Shown here: positions 8,791-17,273 of the stretch, piece after piece
How the letters are laid out: the number at the start of each line of letters is the position of its first letter
Numbering within the stretch: the first letter of the stretch is position 1
Assembly (NCBI RefSeq): GCF_015070875.1
Contig: NZ_JADDIV010000001.1
Location: 713,144-777,143, forward strand
Direction: 5' to 3'
Length of the DNA stretch: 64,000 bases
Source: Ramlibacter pallidus
Lineage (GTDB): Bacteria; Pseudomonadota; Gammaproteobacteria; Burkholderiales; Burkholderiaceae_C
Notes under the pieces: model-generated
Told to the model about the DNA's origin: nothing
What the model saw: the letters and a program-made list of their open reading frames with translations, nothing else
The model's database searches: none
Position numbers and translations under genes: made by a program

Positions 8791-9930
8791 ATGCACCAGT
8801 TCCTGATCCACAACCGGAACGAACTGATCGCGCGCTGCAAGCACAAGGTGGCGCAACGTCCGCGGCGTTCCGCCACGGCCGAACAACTGGAGCACGGCAT
8901 CCCCCTTTTCCTGGACCAGCTGACCCGGACGCTGGGCGCGGAGGAGGAAGGGCTCGCGGCCGAAAGCACCCGGATCTCCGGTGCCTCGGGCGGCGACCCG
9001 CGCGCTCTCGGAGATCGGCGTCAGTGCAGCGGCCCACGGCAAGGAGCTGCTGGAGCTGGGCTTCACCGTGGACCAGGTCGTCCATGACTACGGCGACCTG
9101 TGCCAGGCGATCACCGATCTCGCCTTCGAACGCGACGCGGTCTTTCCGACCGCGGAGTTCCGCACGCTCAACCGGTGCCTGGACAACGCCATTGCCGACG
9201 CGGTCACCGAATTCAGCCGGCTGCGCGAGCTCGGCGTCATCATGGACCAGCACGCGGCGGCCAACGAACGCCTGGGGTTCCTCGTCCACGAGCTGCGCAA
9301 CGCGCTCGGCACCGCCACCCTCGCCGTCGGCGCGCTGGAGCTGAGCGGCATGCCCATCACCGGCGCAACCGGCGCGTTGCTCAAGCGCAGCTTGCTCTCG
9401 CTGCAGGGGCTCATCGAGCGTTCCCTGGAGGATGTCCGCAGGAGCGCGGTCGTGGAACAACCCGTCTTCGATGTCGCCGGCTTCATCGAGGACGCCCGCG
9501 GCGAAGCGCAGCTTGCGGCCGGCGTGCACTGCCAGCTGGACGTCCCGGCGGTCGATCCCTCCCTCGGCATCCGCGGCGACCGGGAACTCCTCCTCGCCGC
9601 CCTCGGCAACCTGATGCAGAACGCCTTGAAGTTCACGCAGGCAGGGACAACGGTCAGGCTGCATGCCTACGCATCACCCCGGCACATCCAAATCGACGTT
9701 GCCGACCACTGCGGCGGACTGGCGCGCGGGAGCGCGGAAGAGATGTTCATGCCCTTCAGGCAGCGCAGCAGCGAAAATCAGGACTCGGCCTGGGCCTGAC
9801 GATCGCGCGGCAGAGCGTCGAAGCGGCTTCCGGCACATTGAGCGTGCGGAATGTGCCCGGTGTCGGCTGCGTGTTCTCGATGCGCTTGCCACGTCACGTC
9901 CTCCCGCCACCGGAGAACATCCCGTGCTAG
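8791..9930 (+). pseudogene. Sensor histidine kinase with two apparent frameshifts
   Basis: A cytoplasmic sensor kinase whose coding sequence moves between frames. Bases 8791 to about 8996 encode MHQFLIHNRNELIARC through RISGASGGD. The next frame carries LSEIGVSAAAHGKELL, the H-box-like FLVHELRNAL and the N-box NLMQNALKF up to about 9775. The original frame then resumes with GLGLGLTIARQSV (G2 box) to a TAG at 9928. The first shift needs one extra base near 8993-9006; the second one missing base at the AAAA run 9774-9777. Rejoined, it would be about 379 residues and looks otherwise intact. It is either a recent pseudogene or two sequencing errors. An ATG at 8776 is an alternative start. Confidence 0.82.
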
Positions 9931-9960
9931 GGCCCCGGCGGCCCTGCGGCGCCAGCCCGC

Positions 9961-10119
9961 TCAGATTCCCAATTCGAGGGCCCGCACGGCCACGAAGGTG
10001 CACACGGACGCAAGGAAAAGCAGCCACGGCCCGGGTGTCGCATCCAGGCGCGGGAAGAACAGCAGGACGGTGATCCGCCGCGACAGCTCGCTGTCGCGGC
10101 CCTCGCGGGGAGTGTCCAT
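9961..10119 (-). CDS. Small hypothetical membrane protein
   Basis: A 52-residue frame starting MDTPREGRDSELSRR, followed by one hydrophobic segment (PWLLFLASVCTFVAVRAL) that could span the membrane once. An upstream in-frame ATG at 10167 would add 16 residues. It lies between the damaged kinase and the cytochrome c gene, with 167 bases upstream in which I see no other gene. I do not recognise a family; the composition fits a small inner-membrane protein, but the call rests on little. Confidence 0.4.
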   Translation of the reverse strand: MDTPREGRDSELSRRITVLLFFPRLDATPGPWLLFLASVCTFVAVRALELGI

Positions 10120-10286
10120 CCGGCCGCCGGTGTAGGCGGTTTGGCGGGGCGCGAAGAGTCGCTGCATGGCTGAGGCTGGATGCTGGAGGTTGTCTCCAAG
10201 GTACGCAAGGGCCGGCCCGGTGGATGTAGGCTGCCGGCGACAGGCTGCGTCTCCAGGCGGACAGACGGTCGTAGTCGTGGAACCGG

Positions 10287-10892
10287 TCAACGAAAGTGTG
10301 CGAGAAAGTGCGCCAGGTCGGCCAGCTCGGCATCTTTCATCCCGAGCAGCACGGCGGACATCATCGTGTCGCGGCCGGGCTCCGGCCGGTCGCGGAATTG
10401 CTTCAGCGACTGCATCAGGAAAGGCTCCGGCTGGCCGGCCAGGCGCGGGATCTGCTGCCGCCCGGCGTAGTCGGCGTTGTGGCAACTGGCGCAGAGCGCC
10501 TTCGCGGCGAGCGCCTGTCCGCGCTGGAAGGCGTCCTGCCGCGCCTGGCCCTTCTCGGCCGGCTGCGCCTTCTGCGCCGAGAAGTAGCCGGCCATCTGCA
10601 CGATCTCCTCGTCCTTCACGCCGTCGAGCACGCCCTTCATCTCCGGCACGACGCGCATGCCGTCGCGGATCAGCACCAGCTGGTTCTCCAGGAAGATGCG
10701 CGGCTGCCCGGCCAGCGACGGCGTGGTCGGCACCTGCGAATTGCCCTGCGGTCCATGGCAGGCCATGCACAGCTGGATGCGCGGGCTCGGCGCTTCCGGG
10801 GCGGCTTGCGGGTGGGCGAGACCCGCGCAGAGGGAAAGGATGGCCGCGCCCGCGGCAGCCCGCCAGGGCCGCCGTCCTGCATCACCCGCCAT
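10287..10892 (-). CDS. Di-haem cytochrome c (c4-like), secreted
   Basis: A 201-residue periplasmic cytochrome with a signal-peptide-like N-terminus (WRAAAGAAILSLCAGLAHPQA). Two c-type haem sites are visible, CMACH and CASCH, each in its own small domain. Candidate axial methionines lie in GMRVVPEMKG and in TMMSAVLLGM. The start overlaps the end of the upstream sorbosone-dehydrogenase-like gene by 11 bases, so the two are co-transcribed. It probably takes electrons from that partner and passes them to the respiratory chain; the pairing is an inference from position. Confidence 0.88.
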   Translation of the reverse strand: MAGDAGRRPWRAAAGAAILSLCAGLAHPQAAPEAPSPRIQLCMACHGPQGNSQVPTTPSLAGQPRIFLENQLVLIRDGMRVVPEMKGVLDGVKDEEIVQMAGYFSAQKAQPAEKGQARQDAFQRGQALAAKALCASCHNADYAGRQQIPRLAGQPEPFLMQSLKQFRDRPEPGRDTMMSAVLLGMKDAELADLAHFLAHFR

Positions 10893-12111
10893 ACGAGATC
10901 CGGTAGATCGCACCCATCTGCTCGTCCGACAGCAGCAGCGAACCGTCCGGCATCTGCAGCATGTAGACCGGCCGGCCCCAGAAGCTGTCGGTGGCGGTGT
11001 CGAGGAAGCCCGTGACGAAGGGCGTGACCTGCGGATTGCGGCCATTGGCGTCGGTGCGCACGGCGACCACGTCGTAGCCGAACTTCTTGGTGCGGTTCCA
11101 CGAACCCTTGCGGGCCACCAGCAGCACGTTGCGGTACTCGGCCGGGAACATGGTGCCGGTGTAGAAGTGCACGCCCATCGCCGCCGCATGCGGGCCCATG
11201 GTCGCCACCGGCAGCGTCACGCCGCCGCACGGGCGGTCGCGCCGGATGTCGCGGTCGGCGACGCCGTTGGCATGGCAGTACGGGAAGCCGAAGTCCTCGC
11301 CGGCCCGCGTCATGCGATTGAGCTCGTCTTCCGGCGAATCGTCGCCCATCCAGTCGCGGCCATGGTCGGTGAACCACATCTCGCGCGTGACGGGGTGCCA
11401 CGTGAAGCCCTGGGTGTTGCGCACGCCGCGCGCCACGACTTCCATGCCGGTGCCGTCGGCGTTGTAGCGGCGGATCTGCGCATACGCGTCGCCGGGCAGG
11501 CAGATGTTGCACGGTGCGCCGAACGGCACGTACAGCTTGCCGTCCGGCCCGAAGGCGATGTATTTCCAGTTGTGGTGCTGCTCCGGCGGCAGCGCGAAAC
11601 GGGCCGTCAGGTCGGTCGGCTGCACGTTCGGGTTGGCGTCGATGCCCTCGTAGCGCAGCACCTTGTCGATGGAAGCGACGTAGAGCGAGCCATTGTGGTA
11701 GGTGACGGCGGGCTGCGTGAGGCGGTCCACCAGCACGCGGCTGGTGCGTTCGCGCCCGTTGTCGGTGATCTCGTAGACGCGGCCGATGCCGCGCGTGCCG
11801 GCATAGATGCGGCCATTGCCGGCGCGGGACATCGCGCGCACGCCGGGCATGCCGCTCGCCCACAGCTCGACGCGGAAACCGGGGGGCACGCGCAGGTTGC
11901 GCACGGGGATTTCGGTGGCAGGCACCGCGATGTTGCGCGCCGCATGCGGGGCCAGCGGCGACGCCGCCTGGTCGGGCGTGCGGCCCTGCTGCCAGGCGGG
12001 AACGTTGGCCGGCACGGGCATCGCGGCCGCGGAGACGGTGGGCTGCGGCGGCGTCTGCGCGCAACCGGCGACGACGAGGGCGAGCGCCGCGGAAGCAAGG
12101 CGGATCTTCAT
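10882..12111 (-). CDS. PQQ-dependent sugar/sorbosone dehydrogenase-like lipoprotein
   Basis: A 409-residue beta-propeller protein of the soluble glucose/L-sorbosone dehydrogenase family. The N-terminus ALALVVAGC is a clear lipobox, so it is anchored to a membrane on the periplasmic side. Typical family segments include VPPGFRVELWASGMPGVR, NWKYIAFGPDGKLYVPFG, TQGFTWHP and the closing [24 protein letters not shown] precedes the ATG. It is coupled to a di-haem cytochrome c, which fits an oxidoreductase-electron acceptor pair. Substrate and actual PQQ use cannot be read from sequence. Confidence 0.88.
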   Translation of the reverse strand: MKIRLASAALALVVAGCAQTPPQPTVSAAAMPVPANVPAWQQGRTPDQAASPLAPHAARNIAVPATEIPVRNLRVPPGFRVELWASGMPGVRAMSRAGNGRIYAGTRGIGRVYEITDNGRERTSRVLVDRLTQPAVTYHNGSLYVASIDKVLRYEGIDANPNVQPTDLTARFALPPEQHHNWKYIAFGPDGKLYVPFGAPCNICLPGDAYAQIRRYNADGTGMEVVARGVRNTQGFTWHPVTREMWFTDHGRDWMGDDSPEDELNRMTRAGEDFGFPYCHANGVADRDIRRDRPCGGVTLPVATMGPHAAAMGVHFYTGTMFPAEYRNVLLVARKGSWNRTKKFGYDVVAVRTDANGRNPQVTPFVTGFLDTATDSFWGRPVYMLQMPDGSLLLSDEQMGAIYRISYGG

Positions 12112-12410
12112 GTCTCTTCTCCTGTTCTGGGGGGACCGGCGCCGATGCTAAGTCGCTCAGGCACCGCGCGACAAAGGGGTTTCCCTGCGCAGGCGAAGGG
12201 CGCAAGCAACTTGCTGACGCGCCTCTCGGATTTCTCCTACAGACAGTGGTCCGGCTTGCGCGAAGCTGCTGCGACGCACCATTGCACCGCGTTACACGCG
12301 TGACCCGCACCTTGCAATGCGCGTCACGGCGATGTCATGGCACGGTCCTAGCATGGAGAACACCAGGCACCCGAAAGACGTCTGCAGCAACCCCCAAGGA
12401 AAGGCTCCCC
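12112..12410. other. Intergenic region between divergent genes
   Basis: A 299-base stretch between the dehydrogenase-like lipoprotein and a small forward gene. It must carry a promoter in each direction. I see a ribosome-binding site at each end but no convincing promoter boxes, hairpin or RNA gene. Confidence 0.5.
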
Positions 12411-12635
12411 ATGACATCCGCCGACTTCCGGATCGAAAGCAGCCAACCCATGGCCGGTCGCTTCTGGCCGGGTGCGGGCGAACGCGCCTTTTCCGTCAGG
12501 GACCGCGCGCTTGCCGTGAGCCTGGCGGCGAAGAGCTTCCGCAGCGGCGGCGAAATCCGCGTGGTGCACGTGCCCACGGGCGAGGTCGTCTTCCGCAAGC
12601 CGCCCGAGCGCAGCCACGCCGGCGACGATCTCTGA
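12411..12635 (+). CDS. Small hypothetical protein
   Basis: A 74-residue protein starting MTSADFRIESSQP, preceded by an AAGGAAAGG ribosome-binding site. It is polar with no membrane segment; the second half (SFRSGGEIRVVHVPTGEVVFRK) alternates hydrophobic and charged residues, suggesting a small beta-rich fold. It ends exactly one base before the stop of the convergent permease gene. I do not recognise a family. Confidence 0.6.
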   Translation: MTSADFRIESSQPMAGRFWPGAGERAFSVRDRALAVSLAAKSFRSGGEIRVVHVPTGEVVFRKPPERSHAGDDL

Positions 12636-14291
12636 TCAGCCTGCCTGCGCCATCGGCGCCACGGGCGGCACCTGCGCGGGCTGCACCGCGGGAGCGCGCA
12701 ACGTGCGACTGAGCAGGATCACCGGGACCAGCCCGACGAGCACCAGCGCGAGCGAGGGCAGCGCGGCTTCGCCCAGGCGCTCGTCGCGGGCGAGCTGGTA
12801 GGCCACCACGGCCAGCGTGTCGCTGTTGAAAGGCCGCAGCACCAGCGTGGCGGGCAGCTCCTTCATCACGTCGACGAAAACGAGCAGGCCGGCGGCGGCC
12901 GCGGAGCGCTTGAGCAGGGGCCAGTGCACGCGCGCCAGCAGCGCGGCGCCGCCGGTGCCCAGCATGCGCGCGGAGTCGTCGAGGCTGGCCGGGATGCGCG
13001 CATAGCCGCTCTGCACCGATTGGAGCGCCACGGAGACGAAGCGCACCAGGTAGGCCCACACGATCCCCAGGATGGTGGCCGTCATCCAGTAGCCGACGCC
13101 GCTGGCCGGCCAGGCCGCCTGCAGCCAGCCGACCGGCAGCAGCAGCCCGACCACGAGCACGGCGCCCGGCACGGCATAGCCGAGTCCCGCGAGCTGCACC
13201 ACGCCGCGCGTGAGGCCGCCCGGCGCGCGGCGCAAGCGGTAGGCGAGCAGCACGGCGATGGCGACGGCGAGCGCGGCGCTGATGAACCCGAGCCGCAGGC
13301 TGTTGAAGCTCCATTCGACGAAACGGTCCCAGGGCAGCACCGACCAGTCCGCCGCCAGCGGACGCAGCATGAAGACCAGCGGCAGCACGAATCCCAGCAG
13401 CACGGGCGCCAGGCACACCCCCCAGGCCGCGGCACACGCGCCGCCGCGCAAGCGCGCCGGTTGCGCTTCGGTGCCGCCGCGCGCCCGTCCGCCGGCGAAA
13501 CGCAGACGCTTCTGCGCCCGCGTTTCCAGCGCCAGCAGCACCGCGACGACGAACAGCAGCAGCGTGGCGAGCTGCGCCGCCGCGATGCGGTTGTCCATGG
13601 CCAGCCAGGCCTTGTAGATGCCGGTGCTGAAGGTCTGGATGCCGAAATAGCTGGCCACGCCGAAGTCCGCCAGCGTTTCCATCAGCGCCAGGGCGACGCC
13701 CGCCGTGATCGCGGGTCGGGCGAGCGGCAGCGCGACACGGCGGATGCGGCCCGCCAGGGGCGCGCCGAGCAGGCGGGCGGCTTCCATCAGCTGCGCCGCA
13801 CGTTCGGCCAGCGCGGTCCGCACCAGCAGATAGACATAAGGGTAGAGGGAGACCACGAACACGAGCACGGCGCCGGGCAGGCTGCGGATCTCGGGGAAGA
13901 CGCGGCCTTCCAGCCCCAAGGTGGCGCGGATCCAGGACTGGAAAGGGCCGCTGAACTGCAGGAAGTCCGTGTACGCATACGCGACGACATACGCCGGCAT
14001 CGCCAGCGGCAGGAGCAAGGCCCATTCGAAAGTGCGGCGGCCCGGGAAGTCGAACAGGGTCACGGCGGCGGCCGCCGCCGTGCCGACCAGCGCGGCACCG
14101 ATGCCCACCGAGATGCACAGCAGCAGGCTGGTGAGGGCGTAGTCCGGCAGCACGGTGGACGCCATTTCCCGCAGGATCTGGCCGCTGGCGGCGTTCCACG
14201 AGAACCACGAGCCCAGGATGGCGAGCACCGGCAGCACCAGCAGGCCGGCCACGAGCAGCAGGGGCAGGTCCTTCAGCCGGCGCAGCGGCAT
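12636..14291 (-). CDS. fbpB: Iron(III) ABC transporter permease (FbpB type)
   Basis: A 551-residue permease with about twelve predicted membrane helices in two duplicated halves, the layout of FbpB/SfuB iron(III) permeases. Each half has an EAA-type cytoplasmic loop contacting the ATPase: EAARLLGAPLAGRIRRVALP and DDSARMLGTGGAALLARVHWP. ATG at 14291 (MPLRRLKDLP) is chosen over further upstream codons that precede the membrane region. It is divergent from its likely ATPase partner with 73 bases between the starts, holding a Fur-box-like site. No periplasmic binding protein is adjacent. Thiamine or phosphonate uptake is a weaker alternative. Confidence 0.87.
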   Translation of the reverse strand: MPLRRLKDLPLLLVAGLLVLPVLAILGSWFSWNAASGQILREMASTVLPDYALTSLLLCISVGIGAALVGTAAAAAVTLFDFPGRRTFEWALLLPLAMPAYVVAYAYTDFLQFSGPFQSWIRATLGLEGRVFPEIRSLPGAVLVFVVSLYPYVYLLVRTALAERAAQLMEAARLLGAPLAGRIRRVALPLARPAITAGVALALMETLADFGVASYFGIQTFSTGIYKAWLAMDNRIAAAQLATLLLFVVAVLLALETRAQKRLRFAGGRARGGTEAQPARLRGGACAAAWGVCLAPVLLGFVLPLVFMLRPLAADWSVLPWDRFVEWSFNSLRLGFISAALAVAIAVLLAYRLRRAPGGLTRGVVQLAGLGYAVPGAVLVVGLLLPVGWLQAAWPASGVGYWMTATILGIVWAYLVRFVSVALQSVQSGYARIPASLDDSARMLGTGGAALLARVHWPLLKRSAAAAGLLVFVDVMKELPATLVLRPFNSDTLAVVAYQLARDERLGEAALPSLALVLVGLVPVILLSRTLRAPAVQPAQVPPVAPMAQAG

Positions 14292-14329
14292 GGAAGGGGC
14301 GGGGTCGGGCTGGTCATGACATGGATCAC

Positions 14330-14348
14330 GTGAATGAGAATTGTATGC
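14330..14348. promoter_or_regulatory. Candidate Fur box
   Basis: GTGAATGAGAATTGTATGC matches the 19-base Fur consensus GATAATGATAATCATTATC at 11 positions by eye, including the AATGAGAAT core. It sits between the divergent iron permease and ATPase starts, where iron-dependent repression of both would be expected. Confidence 0.5.
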
Positions 14349-14364
14349 ATCTAGAATCCACCTC

Positions 14365-15471
14365 ATGCACCTCGAGCTGCGCCAGCTCTCCGTCCACTAC
14401 CCCGGCCGCCCCCGCGCCGCGGTGGACGACGTGTCGCTGGGCTTGGCCGCCGGCGAGATCGGCGTGCTGATCGGCCCGTCGGGCTGCGGCAAGACGACCT
14501 TGCTGCGCGCCGTGGCCGGGCTGGAGCCGGCGAGTGCCGGCGAGATCCTGGTGTCCGGGCAGGCGGTGGAAGGCCGCGGCGTGCACGTGCCGCCCGAGCG
14601 CCGCCAGATCGGCATGGTGTTCCAGGATTACGCCCTGTTCCCGCATCTGGACGTCGCCCGCAACGTGGCCTTCGGGCTGGAGCGCAGGCTGCCGGGCGCC
14701 GATCGCACCCGCCGCGTGGCGGAAGTGCTGGAGCTCGTGGGTCTGGCCGGCACCGAGAAGCGCATGCCGCACGAGCTGTCCGGCGGCCAGCAGCAGCGCG
14801 TGGCGCTGGCCCGCGCGCTGGCGCCGCGGCCGCAGCTGCTGCTGCTGGACGAGCCCTTCTCCAACCTCGACGTCGACCTGCGCGAGCGGCTCGCGCACGA
14901 GATCCGCGGCATCCTCAAGGCGGCGCAGGCCACGGCCCTGTTCGTCACGCACGACCAGCTGGAAGCGTTCGCGATCGGCGACGTGATCGGCGTGATGCAC
15001 GAGGGCCACCTGCACCAGTGGGACGACGCATACACGCTGTACCACCGGCCGGCCACGCGCTTCGTCGCCGACTTCATCGGCCATGGGGTGTTCGCCCCGG
15101 CCACGCTGCGCCGCATCGGCAACAACGTCGTGGTGCACACCGCGCTGGGGGCGCTCACCGACGGCTCCGAATGCCCGCTGCCCAGCGCGTTCAGCTCGGC
15201 GCAGTGCGAAGTGCTGCTGCGCGCCGACGACATCATCCACGACGACGATGCGCCGGTGAAGGCGGAGATCCTGCGCAAGGCCTTCCGCGGCTCGGAGTTC
15301 CTCTACACGCTGCGCCTGAAGACCGGCGAAACGCTGCTGGCGCACGTGCCCAGCCACCACGACCACCGCATCGGCGAATGGATCGGCATCCGCGCGCAGG
15401 TCGACCACGTGGTCACCTTCCAGCGCGAAGGCGGCGCCGCGGCGGCGCCGATGGCGTCCTTCCCGGTCTGA
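14365..15471 (+). CDS. fbpC: Iron(III) ABC transporter ATP-binding protein (FbpC type)
   Basis: A 368-residue ATPase. It has Walker A GPSGCGKT, Q-loop VFQDYALFPHL, signature LSGGQQQR, Walker B LLLLDEPFSNLD and the H-loop VTHD. A C-terminal regulatory (TOBE-type) region starts near residue 240, including VLLRADDIIHDDDAPVKAEI. This extension and the PDYALFPH type place it in the FbpC/PotA class. ATG at 14365 is used because the family begins just before the LSVHYPG strand; a TTG at 14341 lies inside the likely operator. It would power the divergently encoded permease. Confidence 0.9.
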   Translation: MHLELRQLSVHYPGRPRAAVDDVSLGLAAGEIGVLIGPSGCGKTTLLRAVAGLEPASAGEILVSGQAVEGRGVHVPPERRQIGMVFQDYALFPHLDVARNVAFGLERRLPGADRTRRVAEVLELVGLAGTEKRMPHELSGGQQQRVALARALAPRPQLLLLDEPFSNLDVDLRERLAHEIRGILKAAQATALFVTHDQLEAFAIGDVIGVMHEGHLHQWDDAYTLYHRPATRFVADFIGHGVFAPATLRRIGNNVVVHTALGALTDGSECPLPSAFSSAQCEVLLRADDIIHDDDAPVKAEILRKAFRGSEFLYTLRLKTGETLLAHVPSHHDHRIGEWIGIRAQVDHVVTFQREGGAAAAPMASFPV

Positions 15472-15543
15472 TCTCCCCACGCCGGGGAGGGTCGCGCTCG
15501 ACGGTCGCCGCGTTCGCGGGATGTACTCCGGAAGGAGCCCGCC

Positions 15544-16074
15544 ATGGACCAGACCGCCGCCTCGCCTGCCACCGCCCCCGCCGCCTTCAACCGCCTGCTG
15601 GCCGAAGGCCTCGCCGCCAGCCAGGCCGGCCGGCGCGAAGCCGCGCTCGACCTGTTCGCGCGGGCCGGCGCCGCCGATCCTTCGTCGGGCGTGCCGCACT
15701 TCCTGATCGCCTCGGAACATGCCGGTGCCGGCGACCTCCCGGCCGCCGAGCAGGCCTACGCGCAGGCCGTGCTGCTGGCCCCGCAGTTCAGCCTGGCGCG
15801 CTACCAGCTCGGGCTGCTGCAGTTCAGCACGCAGCGCGTGCCGTCGGCCCTGCGGACCTGGGAGCCCTTGCTGGCGCTCCCCGACGACGACGCCCTGCCG
15901 CATTTCGTTCGCGGCTTCGCCGCACTGGCGCAGGATGCCCTCGACGACGCGCTGCGGCACTTCCGCGCCGGGCTGTCGCTCGGAACGGACAGCGCGACGT
16001 TGCGCGGTGACGTGCTGCAGATGGTGGCGGCGGTGGAACGCTTGCAGGAACCGGGGCGCGAGGGCGCGCGCTAG
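15544..16074 (+). CDS. Tetratricopeptide repeat protein
   Basis: A 176-residue soluble protein with three to four degenerate TPR units: NRLLAEGLAASQAGRREAALDLFARA, the segment around AAEQAYAQAVLLAPQ, ARYQLGLLQFSTQRVPSALRTW, and DALDDALRHFRAGLSLG. A good GGAAGGAG site precedes the ATG. No signal peptide is visible. TPR proteins are protein-interaction scaffolds; no partner is evident. It overlaps the convergent ligase gene by 4 bases. Confidence 0.8.
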   Translation: MDQTAASPATAPAAFNRLLAEGLAASQAGRREAALDLFARAGAADPSSGVPHFLIASEHAGAGDLPAAEQAYAQAVLLAPQFSLARYQLGLLQFSTQRVPSALRTWEPLLALPDDDALPHFVRGFAALAQDALDDALRHFRAGLSLGTDSATLRGDVLQMVAAVERLQEPGREGAR

Positions 16075-17273
16075 GCGTCGGCGTCCCAGTCCGCCGGCTT
16101 GCCGGCCGGCGTCAGCGGCAGCGCCGGCCCCATGCGAATGGCCTTCGGGCGCTCCGGCGCGGCAAGCTCCCGCGCGACCCACTCGTGCAGCGACGGCAGG
16201 AGGCCGGCGTCCGCCCCGGGCTTCGGGACGACGAAGGCCTTCAGGCGCGTCCCTTCGTCGGGACGCATCAGGCGCACCGCCGCATCCTGCACCCGCGGAT
16301 GGCGCAGCAGCACCTCGCGCACGCGCGAGGGGAAGACGTTGATCCCGCCGACCTGCACCGCGGCGTCGTGCCGTGCGCCGACCAGGAAGGCCCGGTCGCC
16401 GACCGGCACGATCGCGTCCTGCAGCGGGTGGCGCGCTTCGCTGCCGTCCGGCAAGGTGCGCACGGCTTCCCCGCCGTCGAAGCGCCAGTGGGGAAGCGGC
16501 ACGTACGGCCGGCGCGCGGCGGACCGCGTGGCCAGGCCGCCGGTTTCCGTGGATCCGTAGACCTGGACGAGCCGCTGCAGCCCGTGCGCCACCAGCAGGT
16601 CGGCGAGGTCGTCCGGGCAAGGCGCGGTGGACGTGACCCCGACCACCCCGGGCGGCAGGCGCGGGACGGTCTGCGCCACGGCACGCCACCAGCCGGGATG
16701 CGCCACGACCAGGTCGCCGTCCTGCGCGCCGCGCGCGAGCCAGGCCGGCGAGCTGGCGCGCAGGTCGAACACGTCTTCGGCGCACAGGCCCAGGTCGTGC
16801 GGCAGCAGCACGGTGAACAGGAAGCCGTAGATGTGGTGGGAGGGCACGGCGCACAGCACGCGCCGCCGGCCGGGCAGCAGGGTGGCCAGGTGCGCGGTTT
16901 CCTGGAGCAGGGTCGCCAGCGCGTGCGGACACGCCTTCGGCGCGCCCGTGCTGCCGCTGGTGCGGAAGGACAGCCGCTCGCTGAAGCGCGCGAGGCCTTC
17001 CCCGGCGATCGCCACCCAGTCGTCGACCGTGCGGCGCGCCAGCAGGTAGTCCTCGATGCCCGACTCGTGCAGGTGCAGCGCCTCGGCCAGCGCGACCGCC
17101 ATGTCCATCAGCTCCAGCGAATCGGCGCCGAGGTCGGCGTCCAGCCGGGCGTCGTCGTGCCACTGCGACGGCGGCGGCACCGGCGTGCCACGCCGCTGGC
17201 GCGCCATCTCGGCGGCGAGCAGGTCGACGACAAAGCGGCGCAGCACGCCGCGGGGCAGCCACCAGGCGCGCAT
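16071..17273 (-). CDS. Acyl-carrier-domain/adenylate-forming ligase fusion, putative PYP chromophore ligase
   Basis: A 400-residue protein in two parts. Residues 1-85 form an acyl-carrier domain with the phosphopantetheine site LGADSLELMD (Ser52). The rest is a short ANL adenylation domain: P-loop RTSGSTGAPKA, YGSTETGG (A5), the hinge region RHDAAVQVGGINVFP (A8) and LPLTPAGKPADW with the A10 lysine. About 150 residues usually preceding the P-loop in CoA ligases are missing. Its start overlaps the pyp stop by one base. In Rhodobacter and Halorhodospira, PYP is loaded with p-coumarate by a CoA ligase (pCL). Here the fused carrier could accept the activated acid instead. The substrate is inferred only from the coupling to pyp. 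Confidence 0.85.
   Translation of the reverse strand: MRAWWLPRGVLRRFVVDLLAAEMARQRRGTPVPPPSQWHDDARLDADLGADSLELMDMAVALAEALHLHESGIEDYLLARRTVDDWVAIAGEGLARFSERLSFRTSGSTGAPKACPHALATLLQETAHLATLLPGRRRVLCAVPSHHIYGFLFTVLLPHDLGLCAEDVFDLRASSPAWLARGAQDGDLVVAHPGWWRAVAQTVPRLPPGVVGVTSTAPCPDDLADLLVAHGLQRLVQVYGSTETGGLATRSAARRPYVPLPHWRFDGGEAVRTLPDGSEARHPLQDAIVPVGDRAFLVGARHDAAVQVGGINVFPSRVREVLLRHPRVQDAAVRLMRPDEGTRLKAFVVPKPGADAGLLPSLHEWVARELAAPERPKAIRMGPALPLTPAGKPADWDADA

Noticed and set aside
14326..17262. A 978-codon reverse-strand open frame
   Set aside because: It crosses the fbpC-like ATPase and TPR genes in antisense and the ligase in the wrong frame; composition is Arg/Ala/His-rich with no domains.
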